DNA of 64,000 nt from Rhodothermus profundi (GTDB lineage Bacteria > Bacteroidota > Rhodothermia > Rhodothermales > Rhodothermaceae): assembly GCF_900142415.1 (NCBI RefSeq), contig NZ_FRAU01000006.1, forward strand, positions 124,001-188,000. Reading direction: 5' to 3'. Positions 34,705 through 42,032 of this stretch are shown here, in pieces. The first letter of the stretch is position 1, and each line of letters starts with the position of its first letter. Under the pieces are notes generated by a model. That model did no database searches and was not told where the DNA came from. It saw nothing but the letters and a program-made list of their open reading frames with translations. Both the position numbers and the translations under genes were made by a program.

Positions 34705-35520
34705 TCAAAGCAGGTGCTTCGACCGTCCTCCGTCCACCGGGAAAGCTACGCCGGTAATGTAACTGGCCCGGGCACTGGCCAGAAAAGCCGCCGCCGCTGC
34801 AAACTCGTGCGGCTCGCCAATGCGCTTCAGCGCGGCCTGCTCGGCCCAGCTTGCCTCAATCTCTTCAATAGGGCGACCGGTGCGCTGGTGCTGCACCTGC
34901 GCCAGCTCCTGCAACCGCTCCGTGCGCGTGTAGCCTGGAAGCAGGGTGTTAACCGTAATTCCCTCAGGTCCCAGCTCCTCAGCCAGACTTTTCGCAAACC
35001 CCTGCACGCCAGCGCGCGCCGCGTTCGACAGATACAGATTCGGGATCGGCTGCTTGGCCGAAATAGAAGTAATCATCAGAATGCGGGCCAGTCCGTTCGG
35101 CTCACGTGCTGCTCGACGTAGATGCGGCAGCGCATGGCGGCAGAGGTTGATCGTGCTGAGCAGGTTTAACTCCAGGGCTGCTCGCCAGTCATCGGCGGTA
35201 AAATCCCCAACGTAGCCTGCCGGAGGCCCCCCAGCGTTCGTCACCAGAATGTTCAGGCCGTTCCACCGGTCAACGACCTGTTCCATCATGCGCACAATTT
35301 GTGCTTCATCCGTCACGTCGCACACCAGCGGCAGCACGCGATCCTCGGCGATATGAGCTGCTTCCACAATGCGTTGCGCCGCGGCCTGAATGCGCGCCGC
35401 CGAACGGGAACAGATGGCCACCCGGCATCCTTCACGCGCCAGTTCCAGCGCCGCAGCCCAACCAAGTCCGCTGCTGGCGCCCGCTACTAGCGCAATGCGA
35501 TCCTGCAATCCCAGGTCCAT
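34705..35520 (-). CDS. SDR-family oxidoreductase with altered active site
   Basis: 271 residues of short-chain dehydrogenase/reductase fold: 'ALVAGASSGLGWAAALELA' (cofactor loop), 'LVCDVTDE', 'LVTNAGGPPAG' (NAG motif), 'ITSISAKQPIPNLYLSNAAR', 'LPGYTRTERL' and 'VAFPVDGG' at the end. The usual catalytic YxxxK is not intact: the Tyr is followed by LSNA, so the Lys position is Ala. A 3-oxoacyl-ACP reductase-like subgroup with degenerate active sites exists, and this may belong to it. Substrate unknown. Confidence 0.88.
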   Translation of the reverse strand: MDLGLQDRIALVAGASSGLGWAAALELAREGCRVAICSRSAARIQAAAQRIVEAAHIAEDRVLPLVCDVTDEAQIVRMMEQVVDRWNGLNILVTNAGGPPAGYVGDFTADDWRAALELNLLSTINLCRHALPHLRRAAREPNGLARILMITSISAKQPIPNLYLSNAARAGVQGFAKSLAEELGPEGITVNTLLPGYTRTERLQELAQVQHQRTGRPIEEIEASWAEQAALKRIGEPHEFAAAAAFLASARASYITGVAFPVDGGRSKHLL

Positions 35521-35619
35521 AACGTCCTTAGCGGATTCTTCGTTTGAAGTTCAATAGCTTCATTTTGCAAGTTAATAAAGGCAGAGATTATTCAAGGAAC
35601 TATCGACGGAATATTCACC

Positions 35620-36018
35620 GTGCCTGAGCGTACGATCATCAAAACACCGCGTGCCCCGGCGGCCATTGGTCCTTACAGTCAGGCTGTACTTGTAGGCGAC
35701 ACGCTCTACTGCTCGGGGCAAATTGCCATTGATCCGAAGACCGGTAGCCTGATTACGGACAGCATCGAACGGGAAACGGAACAGGTATTAGAAAATCTGG
35801 GAGCTGTGCTGCGGGCGGCCGGCATGGACTACAAGGATGTGGTGCGCTGCACCGTCTATCTCGTTGACATCAATGACTACGCGCAGGTAAATGAGGTGTA
35901 TGCGCGTTACTTTAATGAATCGCCGCCGGCCCGTGTGGCGGTGCAGGTGGCCGCTTTGCCGCGAGGAGCCCGGGTCGAGATCTCCTGCATTGCCGTTCGT
36001 CAGACACCTTCAACCTGA
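35620..36018 (+). CDS. ridA: RidA/YjgF family imine deaminase
   Basis: 132 residues from GTG 35620; the first codons MPERTIIKTPRAPAAIGPYS match the family N-terminus closely. RidA hydrolyses reactive enamine/imine intermediates formed by PLP enzymes. Family markers: 'IGPYSQAVLVGDTLYCSGQI', 'ENLGAVLRAAGMDYKDVV', 'TVYLVDINDYAQVNEVYARY' and 'PPARVAVQVAALPRGARVEI' with the conserved Arg that binds the substrate carboxylate. It overlaps the convergent lipoprotein gene by 19 bases. Confidence 0.93.
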   Translation: MPERTIIKTPRAPAAIGPYSQAVLVGDTLYCSGQIAIDPKTGSLITDSIERETEQVLENLGAVLRAAGMDYKDVVRCTVYLVDINDYAQVNEVYARYFNESPPARVAVQVAALPRGARVEISCIAVRQTPST

Positions 36019-36545
36019 ACGCGCAACGTCAGCCGCACTTCGTAAATGTAGTGCTCATCAGGAGCTGGTTGCAGCGGTACCAGGTGCAGTTTGGCGCCGA
36101 AAGCCGCTTTTTTCACAAAAGCGGCGACGTCTGTACCGCTGCGAGGGGCCAGGGAGGCTGTTTCATCGTCAGGAAACCCGGCCCGTCCCGCTACTTCCAG
36201 ATCATTCAATCCTGGAGCAGTCAGCAGCACCCGGGCCTCACTGAGTACCTCTGACAGGTCTGTCAGAAGCGGCTGAATGCGCTCTATGGCAGCAGCCGTC
36301 ACCGTCGCTGCTACCACTTCACTCTTGGTGTAGCCTCCTCGCTGCTGAAGGGCAGGAGCCAGATCTACGGTGTTGACTGCAATGATTGTGGCGGGCTGAC
36401 CGTCGGTCAGGGCGTTGCCGTTGATTTCAAATCGAAAAGACACCTCAATTTCAGGCAACGTCAGTCGTTCAGTACCCGCTGCCTCGCAACCGGAAAGCAT
36501 CAGCACAAGCAGCGCCAGCCCCCACCATCGCCGGTTTTTATACAT
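36000..36545 (-). CDS. Hypothetical lipoprotein
   Basis: 181 residues. The N-terminus MYKNRRWWGLALLVLMLSGC has a lipobox (LSGC). The mature part has an N-terminal beta stretch ('EIEVSFRFEINGNALTDG'), a helical middle ('VVAATVTAAAIERIQPLLTD') and a beta end ('YIYEVRLTLRVQVEGV'). No family recognised. Its 3' end overlaps ridA by 19 bases on the opposite strand; it begins 6 bases after the apt stop. Confidence 0.7.
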   Translation of the reverse strand: MYKNRRWWGLALLVLMLSGCEAAGTERLTLPEIEVSFRFEINGNALTDGQPATIIAVNTVDLAPALQQRGGYTKSEVVAATVTAAAIERIQPLLTDLSEVLSEARVLLTAPGLNDLEVAGRAGFPDDETASLAPRSGTDVAAFVKKAAFGAKLHLVPLQPAPDEHYIYEVRLTLRVQVEGV

Positions 36546-36551
36546 GGCGGT

Positions 36552-37085
36552 TTAGAGTTGGAGTACCGTATGTATGGGCACGTGCGCCGGCAGGCGCTTG
36601 CGTCCCTGCAAGGCGGTTAGTTCGATCAGAAACGCACACCCGACCACCTGTCCGCCAGCCCGTTCAACGAGGCGGACAGTCGCTTCGGCCGTTCCCCCTG
36701 TAGCAATCACGTCATCATGGATCAGCACGCGATCTCCCGGCTTAATGGCATCCACGTGCATTTCAATCGTATCCGTGCCATATTCCAACTGATACGTCTC
36801 GGCAAGGGTCTGATAAGGCAGTTTGCCTTTTTTGCGCACCGGCACAAACCCCGCCTCCAGGTGATGCGCCAGCATCCCGCCCAGAATAAATCCCCGGGAT
36901 TCAATGCCTACCACCTTGGTAATTGCTTCCTCCTGAAACGGTGCCAGTAAGGCATCGATCGCCAGCCGAAGCAACTCAGGATGCCCCAGCACGGGAGTAA
37001 TATCCTTGAATTGAATGCCTGGTTCGGGAAAATCCGGAACGGTGCGAATCGCCTGTTTGAGCGCTTCCAGGGCTGTTTCGTTCAT
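36552..37085 (-). CDS. apt: Adenine phosphoribosyltransferase
   Basis: 177 residues from ATG 37085 (MNETALEALKQAIRTVPDFP); longer upstream frame looks non-coding. Apt makes AMP from adenine and PRPP. Seen are 'GIQFKDITPVLGHPELLRL', 'VGIESRGFILGGMLAHHLEA', 'FVPVRKKGKLPYQTL', the PRPP loop 'VLIHDDVIATGGTAEATVRL' and 'GCAFLIELTALQGRKRL'. All are normal for the family. It lies between the amidase gene (31 bases upstream) and the lipoprotein on the minus strand. Confidence 0.95.
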   Translation of the reverse strand: MNETALEALKQAIRTVPDFPEPGIQFKDITPVLGHPELLRLAIDALLAPFQEEAITKVVGIESRGFILGGMLAHHLEAGFVPVRKKGKLPYQTLAETYQLEYGTDTIEMHVDAIKPGDRVLIHDDVIATGGTAEATVRLVERAGGQVVGCAFLIELTALQGRKRLPAHVPIHTVLQL

Positions 37086-37116
37086 GTTTGTCCTCGGATA
37101 GCCTTGCTCCATGCAG

Positions 37117-38322
37117 TTAGCGCGCGGCTGGGAACGCCGGTTCCCGTTCGTAGTGTTCCTTGAACGTGCGAGCCGCCCGGAAAATAGCACTGGCCATATA
37201 GGCCTGGCCCTGTTTGCTTTTGAGAAAGGCGGCCTCTTTCGGATTGGTCAGAAACCCCAGCTCTACCAGAATGGCCGGCATCGAAGCGCTCCAGAGCACG
37301 TAGAAACCGGCCTGCTTGACCCCGCGATTCACGCGACCCACCCGCCGGGCAAATTGCTCCTGCACCAGCATGGCCAGCTTTTCACTTTTACGCAGATAGG
37401 CGCTCTGGGCCAGCGTCATCAAAATCAGCTCCTGTTCGGTGAAATGATCATACTGCGATGGATCTTCCTCCAGGCGAACTACACTGTTTTCCCGTTCCAT
37501 CACGCGGCGGGCCGCCTCTGTTTTGTGCAGTCCCAGAAAGTACGTTTCCGCACCATGCACGCGGCGATTGCCGGGCAAAGCGTTGCAGTGCAGCGAGATA
37601 AACAGTTTCCCTCCCGCTTCGTTGGCAATACGCCCTCGTTCGCGCAGTCCCACAAAGCGATCATCTTTGCGGGTGTAAACAACCCGCACCCCCAGCAATC
37701 GCTCCAGGTATTCCCCCAGCTTCAGCGCAACGGCCAGCGTCACGTCTTTTTCCCGCACGCCGTTGGCGACGGCTCCCGGATCTTTCCCGCCATGTCCGGG
37801 ATCAATCACAATTGTATCCAGATGCCATCGATCTGCTACTCGGGGCGACGCTGTCGGCTGCTTATTGAGCGCGACCGTACGCGCCTGCGCTGGCTGCGGC
37901 AGCCTGCCTCCCTCGGCGATGGTTGGATCTGTCTGAACCACCGTCAATCCAACGAGAATATCGGTCGAGAAGCGGTCTCGATAGGCTGCCGCCTTTACTG
38001 TCACCCGTTCGTCCAGCTCAAACTGAAAAATGAGATGGCCGTCTCGCGGCTCAATCGTGTAGGCGCGCACAGGCCCCTGCGGCGGATCGTGCTGCAAATC
38101 AGGGGCTGGCTCGGTATAGTACAGGACAAACTGAAGACGATGGGCATCGAGCCATTCGGGTTCCTGGTAGGCACCTACGTGAGCTGTGGTGTGAATGCGA
38201 ATGACGTAGCCGCTCTGATCCGCGCGAGGAGCAAACGAAACGCGTGTTACCCGGGGTAGCGCATGGGCCCACGCGCTCTCCCAGAAGCACCCGATCAGCA
38301 ACAGTAGCAGTGCCGCCCGCAT
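37117..38322 (-). CDS. N-acetylmuramoyl-L-alanine amidase (Amidase_3)
   Basis: 401 residues from ATG 38322; signal peptide MRAALLLLLIGCFWESAWA. A beta-rich N-terminal region (about 25-130) may be an AMIN-like targeting domain. The zinc amidase domain begins near residue 175: 'TIVIDPGHGGKDPGA' (first His), 'REKDVTLAVALKLGEYL' (Glu), 'LFISLHCNAL' (second His) and 'AILVELGFLTNPKEAAFL' (catalytic Glu). It cuts the bond between MurNAc and the peptide stem in the periplasm. Frame open upstream to 38499 but without protein-like signal. Confidence 0.92.
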   Translation of the reverse strand: MRAALLLLLIGCFWESAWAHALPRVTRVSFAPRADQSGYVIRIHTTAHVGAYQEPEWLDAHRLQFVLYYTEPAPDLQHDPPQGPVRAYTIEPRDGHLIFQFELDERVTVKAAAYRDRFSTDILVGLTVVQTDPTIAEGGRLPQPAQARTVALNKQPTASPRVADRWHLDTIVIDPGHGGKDPGAVANGVREKDVTLAVALKLGEYLERLLGVRVVYTRKDDRFVGLRERGRIANEAGGKLFISLHCNALPGNRRVHGAETYFLGLHKTEAARRVMERENSVVRLEEDPSQYDHFTEQELILMTLAQSAYLRKSEKLAMLVQEQFARRVGRVNRGVKQAGFYVLWSASMPAILVELGFLTNPKEAAFLKSKQGQAYMASAIFRAARTFKEHYEREPAFPAAR

Positions 38323-38495
38323 GGTCGATACCGGTTCAATCCGCCCCGATCTGCTGCAAGCTCCGTACCGCCTTTCAAACCGGGCGTTTTTTACACGTTC
38401 AGACAGACGAAGCCGGAAGGAAAGGTACGACACTGCCGGCCTTTTTGCCAGTGGCTCGTAGCACCCGATGTTTCTCAGGCGGCATGCATGTGCAC

Positions 38496-39305
38496 TCAAC
38501 GCGACGAAATCGATGATTTCTGAGACCGGCGCAACATGTAGATCAGTATGCCCGCACCCGGGCCCGGAACCAACAGAATAAAAAGCACGAAACTCAGAAT
38601 CAAATCAAGGCTTCGTAATTCTAACAGAGGAGGACGGTAATAGGCTGAAGTCGAACGCATTGCGAAAAAGAACCCGATCAGAAACAGCACACCGACAATG
38701 CCTTCTAACAACCCCACAAGTTGAAATAACTGCCGCTTTGTAAGCGCTCGCTGCCGTAACCGATGAAGCAGCATAAGCACGCCCAGTTGGAAGAGCAATC
38801 CTACCCCGACCGGTAAAAGAAGAAAGATTCGCTCTCTGGCAAAGAGCAACAGTGCGCCTAAAGCCACCAGTAGCAGCCCTGTTAACAGAAGATTCAAACG
38901 TAGTAAACCGGAATGGAACCGAATCAATTCGGTCCCTCTTTCAACGGGCGTTTCTGTTTCTTTTGCCGTCGCCTCGGATTTAACGGGCAGCAACAGCAGC
39001 GTGAACGTCCCCACAAACCAGAATAACCGATAGTACCAGGGGAAAGCCCAGAAATCATTTTTTATCAGTGCAAAATTGACAAAATATATGATAAAAATAA
39101 TTCCAGTTATAAAAGCTATATCTATTTTAAATTTTTTTCTACAAAAAGATTTATGCATACCAGTTACATTTTGTATAACAAGCAGGCTAAGAATCCACTC
39201 AATATGATCTGAGCTAAAACCATATTCAAAAACAAATTTGAATATCAGTATATATAGAGAGTGAAACATAATATTGATAATCTTATATACCTTAAAAGAA
39301 ACCAT
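38496..39305 (-). CDS. Hypothetical polytopic membrane protein
   Basis: 269 residues with about eight hydrophobic segments and no recognised family. Residues 1-85 ('MVSFKVYKIINIMFHSLYI', 'KIDIAFITGIIFIIYFVNF') are encoded by very AT-rich DNA (39,060-39,305), while the remainder (from about 'FWAFPWYYRLFWFVG') has ordinary composition ('LLRLNLLLTGLLLVALGALL', 'LFQLGVLMLLHRLRQRALTK'). The C-terminus is a charged RRSQKSSISSR. The break suggests a fusion of foreign and resident DNA, or that the true start lies further in. Function unknown. Confidence 0.6.
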   Translation of the reverse strand: MVSFKVYKIINIMFHSLYILIFKFVFEYGFSSDHIEWILSLLVIQNVTGMHKSFCRKKFKIDIAFITGIIFIIYFVNFALIKNDFWAFPWYYRLFWFVGTFTLLLLPVKSEATAKETETPVERGTELIRFHSGLLRLNLLLTGLLLVALGALLLFARERIFLLLPVGVGLLFQLGVLMLLHRLRQRALTKRQLFQLVGLLEGIVGVLFLIGFFFAMRSTSAYYRPPLLELRSLDLILSFVLFILLVPGPGAGILIYMLRRSQKSSISSR

Positions 39306-39391
39306 AGCTCAATTCAAATCACCATATCGTTTGACACATTCCATTACTTGCAGCATGGTACTGGCACAACAATGGCCCATTAGTTTCCCGT
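39306..39391. other. Short AT-rich spacer next to a gene remnant
   Basis: Part of the 449-base stretch (39306-39754) between the membrane protein gene and the coiled-coil protein gene. This part holds no open frame. The remainder is filled by the start-less frame at 39392-39730 and an AT-rich segment near 39690-39720 (TATATATTCTCAAAGTTTTA on the minus strand) that could be a promoter. Confidence 0.4.
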
Positions 39392-39730
39392 TCACAAATA
39401 CCGGAACACAGGAGCTTCCACCGCCTCTGCCGCCTCCTTAAGCCATTGCTGTTGGATCGAATCATTGCGCAGCGCCCGGGCCATGTGACGTTGTATTGAC
39501 AAGTAGGTATCTCGGATCCATCGCTGCAGAAGCGTGTCCGCCATGAGCTTCTTCAACACCTGTTGTTCATTTTCACTCAGTAGAATCGGCGTATTTTCTG
39601 GGATAGCCCGGGCAATCGCCAGAGAATCCGTAGCAGCGACCGACCCGCCTTCTTCAGCATCGAGTTGTGCATTATTGAAGTGAACGGCAGAAAGATAAAA
39701 CTTTGAGAATATATAGCTTTTGCAGCCCCC
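39392..39730 (-). pseudogene. Start-less small gene or 5'-truncated remnant
   Basis: A minus-strand frame is open from 39730 to TGA 39394-39392 and reads like real protein: 'FYLSAVHFNNAQLDAEEGGS', 'VAATDSLAIARAIPENTP', 'ILLSENEQQVLKKLMADTLL', 'QRWIRDTYLSIQRHMARAL', 'RNDSIQQQWLKEAAEAVEAP', 'VFRYL'. It lacks any ATG until late; a TGA at 39733-39731 closes it upstream. It is in the same frame as the coiled-coil gene that ends at 39755, after two stops. It may use an unusual start, have lost its 5' end, or carry a sequencing frameshift (a shifted frame offers ATG with MHNSMLKKAGRSLLRILWRL). It follows the sigma/anti-sigma run on the same strand. Confidence 0.4.
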
Positions 39731-39754
39731 TCAAGAAATGCTTCCCTGCTTTTC

Positions 39755-40636
39755 TCACCGTTGCCCGCCCAGCAGCTCGCGCAGGCGCTGTTCGATGATC
39801 CGGCGGCGGTAGCGTTCGCGTTCGTTCAGGCGCTCCCGGAGCAGGCGAAGCTGACGTTCGAGCTGGGCAATTTCCCGCCGTCGGTTCTGCTGCTTGCGTT
39901 CAAAGGTCTCTTCCAGCTGCCGGCGCAGCTCGGCAATAGCTGCTTCACGATCTGGTCCTTCCGGCATCTGGCGAATCCGAAGCGCCTGGCGCTGCAGCTC
40001 TTGCTCCCAGGTCCATTCTTCCACAAGCCGACGGGCCAGCTCGGCATCCTGCCGCTGCATGTGCATCAGATAGGTCTCCCACTCCAGTCGCGGCAGCAAA
40101 CGTACCTGTCTCGAAAGCGCAGCCGCCTGTCGCCGAATCGTTTCCAGACGCTGCTCCAGCTCTGAGGTGCGGACCTGCCGCCAGTGTTCGACGCTTTGAT
40201 AGACCCGCTCGGCTTCCTCCTGCAGCGCCCGGGCCTGCTTGATCAGCTCAGCCATGAGCGCTTCCATCCGATCCGTTGTATCTTCAAAGGATGAAATTGC
40301 CGGAATAAAAATCTCCTGATCCAGAAGTTCTGTGGGATGGACCGGCACAATGCGGCTACCTCGAACCTGAAAGAATCGTCCGTTCAGTGAAAAAATGGGA
40401 CTTTCTTCGCCGTAAAATTGCAACTGCAACGTAAGCCCCGGGGAAAGGTCTAGCTGGCGCGTCTGATACGTCAGGGTAACCCGTCGCCCATCCAACCAGA
40501 TCTGCCCATCTCGGATTTCAAGCGTACGCTGGGCCTGCACGCTGCCTGCGCCCAGGCTCAGCAGCAACCCGATGCACAGGCTCCACCCAAGCAGTCTGCG
40601 ACCGTTCATAGCTCCCTTCACCGGGTTTTCAATCAT
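39755..40636 (-). CDS. Secreted coiled-coil protein of the sigma factor operon
   Basis: 293 residues from ATG 40636, which overlaps the upstream stop (ATGATTGA); ATG 40609 (MNGRRLLGWSLCIGLLLSLG) is an alternative start. A signal peptide ends near 'VQAQ'. A short beta region ('TLEIRDGQIWLDGRRVTLTY') is followed by a long, highly charged helical region (about residues 115-293) rich in Arg, Glu and Gln ('LERQLRLLRERLNERERYRR'), predicted as coiled coil. It is the third gene of the sigma / anti-sigma-like run and might be an envelope sensor or structural factor (inference). No family recognised. Confidence 0.75.
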   Translation of the reverse strand: MIENPVKGAMNGRRLLGWSLCIGLLLSLGAGSVQAQRTLEIRDGQIWLDGRRVTLTYQTRQLDLSPGLTLQLQFYGEESPIFSLNGRFFQVRGSRIVPVHPTELLDQEIFIPAISSFEDTTDRMEALMAELIKQARALQEEAERVYQSVEHWRQVRTSELEQRLETIRRQAAALSRQVRLLPRLEWETYLMHMQRQDAELARRLVEEWTWEQELQRQALRIRQMPEGPDREAAIAELRRQLEETFERKQQNRRREIAQLERQLRLLRERLNERERYRRRIIEQRLRELLGGQR

Positions 40637-41288
40637 AGCGTCGAGCAGCAGGAATCAGCCCCGGACGGCCATTGCCTGTCGGCCATGCTTCCAGCGGCAA
40701 CGCGGGTCCCCACCGAGCCGGCGTACTTCGAGCTTCCAGCAGTTGAAGCTGCCGATAGACCTGCTGCACGGCCGCCCGGTCATCCCATCGAAGCACCAGG
40801 GTAGCCCTTGGCGTTGCTTCAGCACCAGCCACGGAAGAAACCTGTGCAATGAGCGAAAGCCAGCCATGCGCGTCGACCGGCTCGGGGGCCGTGGACGCCT
40901 GCTCGGCCACTACCACTCCCGTGCGCGTAACGGGCTTGTACGGCCCGAACCAGTGCCAGAGCGCACCTATCAGCAGCATCAACGTTCCGATGGACACCCC
41001 CCAGCGCCACCGACGCCGGGCTAGCCGCCGCGCGCGCCGATCGGCCCCCCCCGGACGCGCAGCAGCCGCCACGATCCGGTCGATCACTGTCGGATCGGGC
41101 CGATGGCGCGGCCGCGCATCCAGCCATGCCTTTACCTCCTGCAGCGTCTGCCATTCATCTGCCAGCTCCGGATCTGCTTCGGGCGCTCTACCATTCGGTA
41201 AGGCCTCGCCGTAAAGCAAGCGGACCAGATACAACCGCCTGTCGTCCATCGCGCCCGGTACTTCCTGGTGGGGTAGCCGTCTGCTCAT
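40629..41288 (-). CDS. Single-pass membrane anti-sigma-like protein
   Basis: 219 residues. The cytoplasmic part (1-~95) is rich in Arg and acidic residues ('YLVRLLYGEALPNGR', 'ADEWQTLQEVKAWLDARPRH'). One membrane helix follows at about 96-113 ('WGVSIGTLMLLIGALWHWF'), then a ~100-residue outer domain ('ATLVLRWDDRAAVQQVYRQL'). No zinc-binding HxxxCxxC is seen. Position directly behind an ECF sigma gene with a four-base overlap (ATGA, 41285-41288) is the main argument for an anti-sigma role. Confidence 0.65.
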   Translation of the reverse strand: MSRRLPHQEVPGAMDDRRLYLVRLLYGEALPNGRAPEADPELADEWQTLQEVKAWLDARPRHRPDPTVIDRIVAAAARPGGADRRARRLARRRWRWGVSIGTLMLLIGALWHWFGPYKPVTRTGVVVAEQASTAPEPVDAHGWLSLIAQVSSVAGAEATPRATLVLRWDDRAAVQQVYRQLQLLEARSTPARWGPALPLEAWPTGNGRPGLIPAARRYD

Positions 41289-41881
41289 TCCGAAGCCGGT
41301 TGGTTTTGCATGTGATGCATCATTTTGCGCAGGTTGATCAGCGCGTAGCGCATGCGTCCCAGCGCCGTATTGATCGAGACGCCGGTCAGTTCAGCGATCT
41401 CCCGGAAGGTTAGCTCGGCCTCCTGACGCAGGAGCAGCACTTCACGCTGCTCAGGCGGCAGCCGCTCAATGCAGGCGGTCAGCTGCGCCTGCAGTTCAGC
41501 TTCCTCCAACGCCTCGTCGGCACCTGGCGCGTCGTCTGCCAGTCGATCCCAGAACGAAATCCCTTCTTCCCCATTCTCCGGGGGCACATCCTGCCATTTT
41601 CTTCGGCTGCGCAAGTAGTCGAGCGCTGCGTTACGCGCAATGCGCAGCACCCAGGCCAGCCAGCGCCCCTGCTGCGTGTAGGAAGCCCGTTCCTGCCGCA
41701 GCGCCGCCAGCACGCGCAGGAATGTTTCCTGAAACAGATCGCTGGCCACTTCGGGGTCGCGCACCATTCCCAGTAAATAGCCGTAAATGCGTTCCTGGTG
41801 GCGTTCAACCAGTTGGCGGAACGCCTGCGCGTCGCCCCGCTCCAGGTAGGCCGCGACCAGTTGATCGTCGGTGGGGTGCAT
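41285..41881 (-). CDS. ECF sigma factor
   Basis: 198 residues from ATG 41881, with AGGGA upstream; the frame extends to 41944. Region 2: 'QLVAAYLERGDAQAFRQLVE', 'YGYLLGMVRDPEVASDLFQE' and 'WLAWVLRIARNAALDYLRSR'. Region 4: 'IERLPPEQREVLLLRQEAEL', 'TFREIAELTGVSINTALGRM'. It should direct RNA polymerase to a stress or envelope regulon. It heads a minus-strand run with the membrane protein that probably restrains it. The divergent metY gene starts 152 bases away. Confidence 0.92.
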   Translation of the reverse strand: MHPTDDQLVAAYLERGDAQAFRQLVERHQERIYGYLLGMVRDPEVASDLFQETFLRVLAALRQERASYTQQGRWLAWVLRIARNAALDYLRSRRKWQDVPPENGEEGISFWDRLADDAPGADEALEEAELQAQLTACIERLPPEQREVLLLRQEAELTFREIAELTGVSINTALGRMRYALINLRKMMHHMQNQPASE

Positions 41882-42032
41882 CCAATCGGTTCCCTTCCGG
41901 AAGACTACCTGCGCAGACACTTCCTTAACGAAGAATCCTGACATTTTATTGCCTGCCCCGCCGCGGGTTCGCGAAACCCGAAAAACGCCCTGGGGTTAGT
42001 GCTACGCTCATAAAGATGGAACGCATCCAGCA

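Noticed and set aside
37111-38259. 382-codon plus-strand open frame
   Set aside because: Antisense to the N-acetylmuramoyl-L-alanine amidase, whose motifs are clear. No protein-like features.
41285-41944. Sigma factor start at 41944
   Set aside because: The extra 21 codons precede the conserved region and lack a good ribosome-binding site; ATG 41881 has AGGGA upstream.
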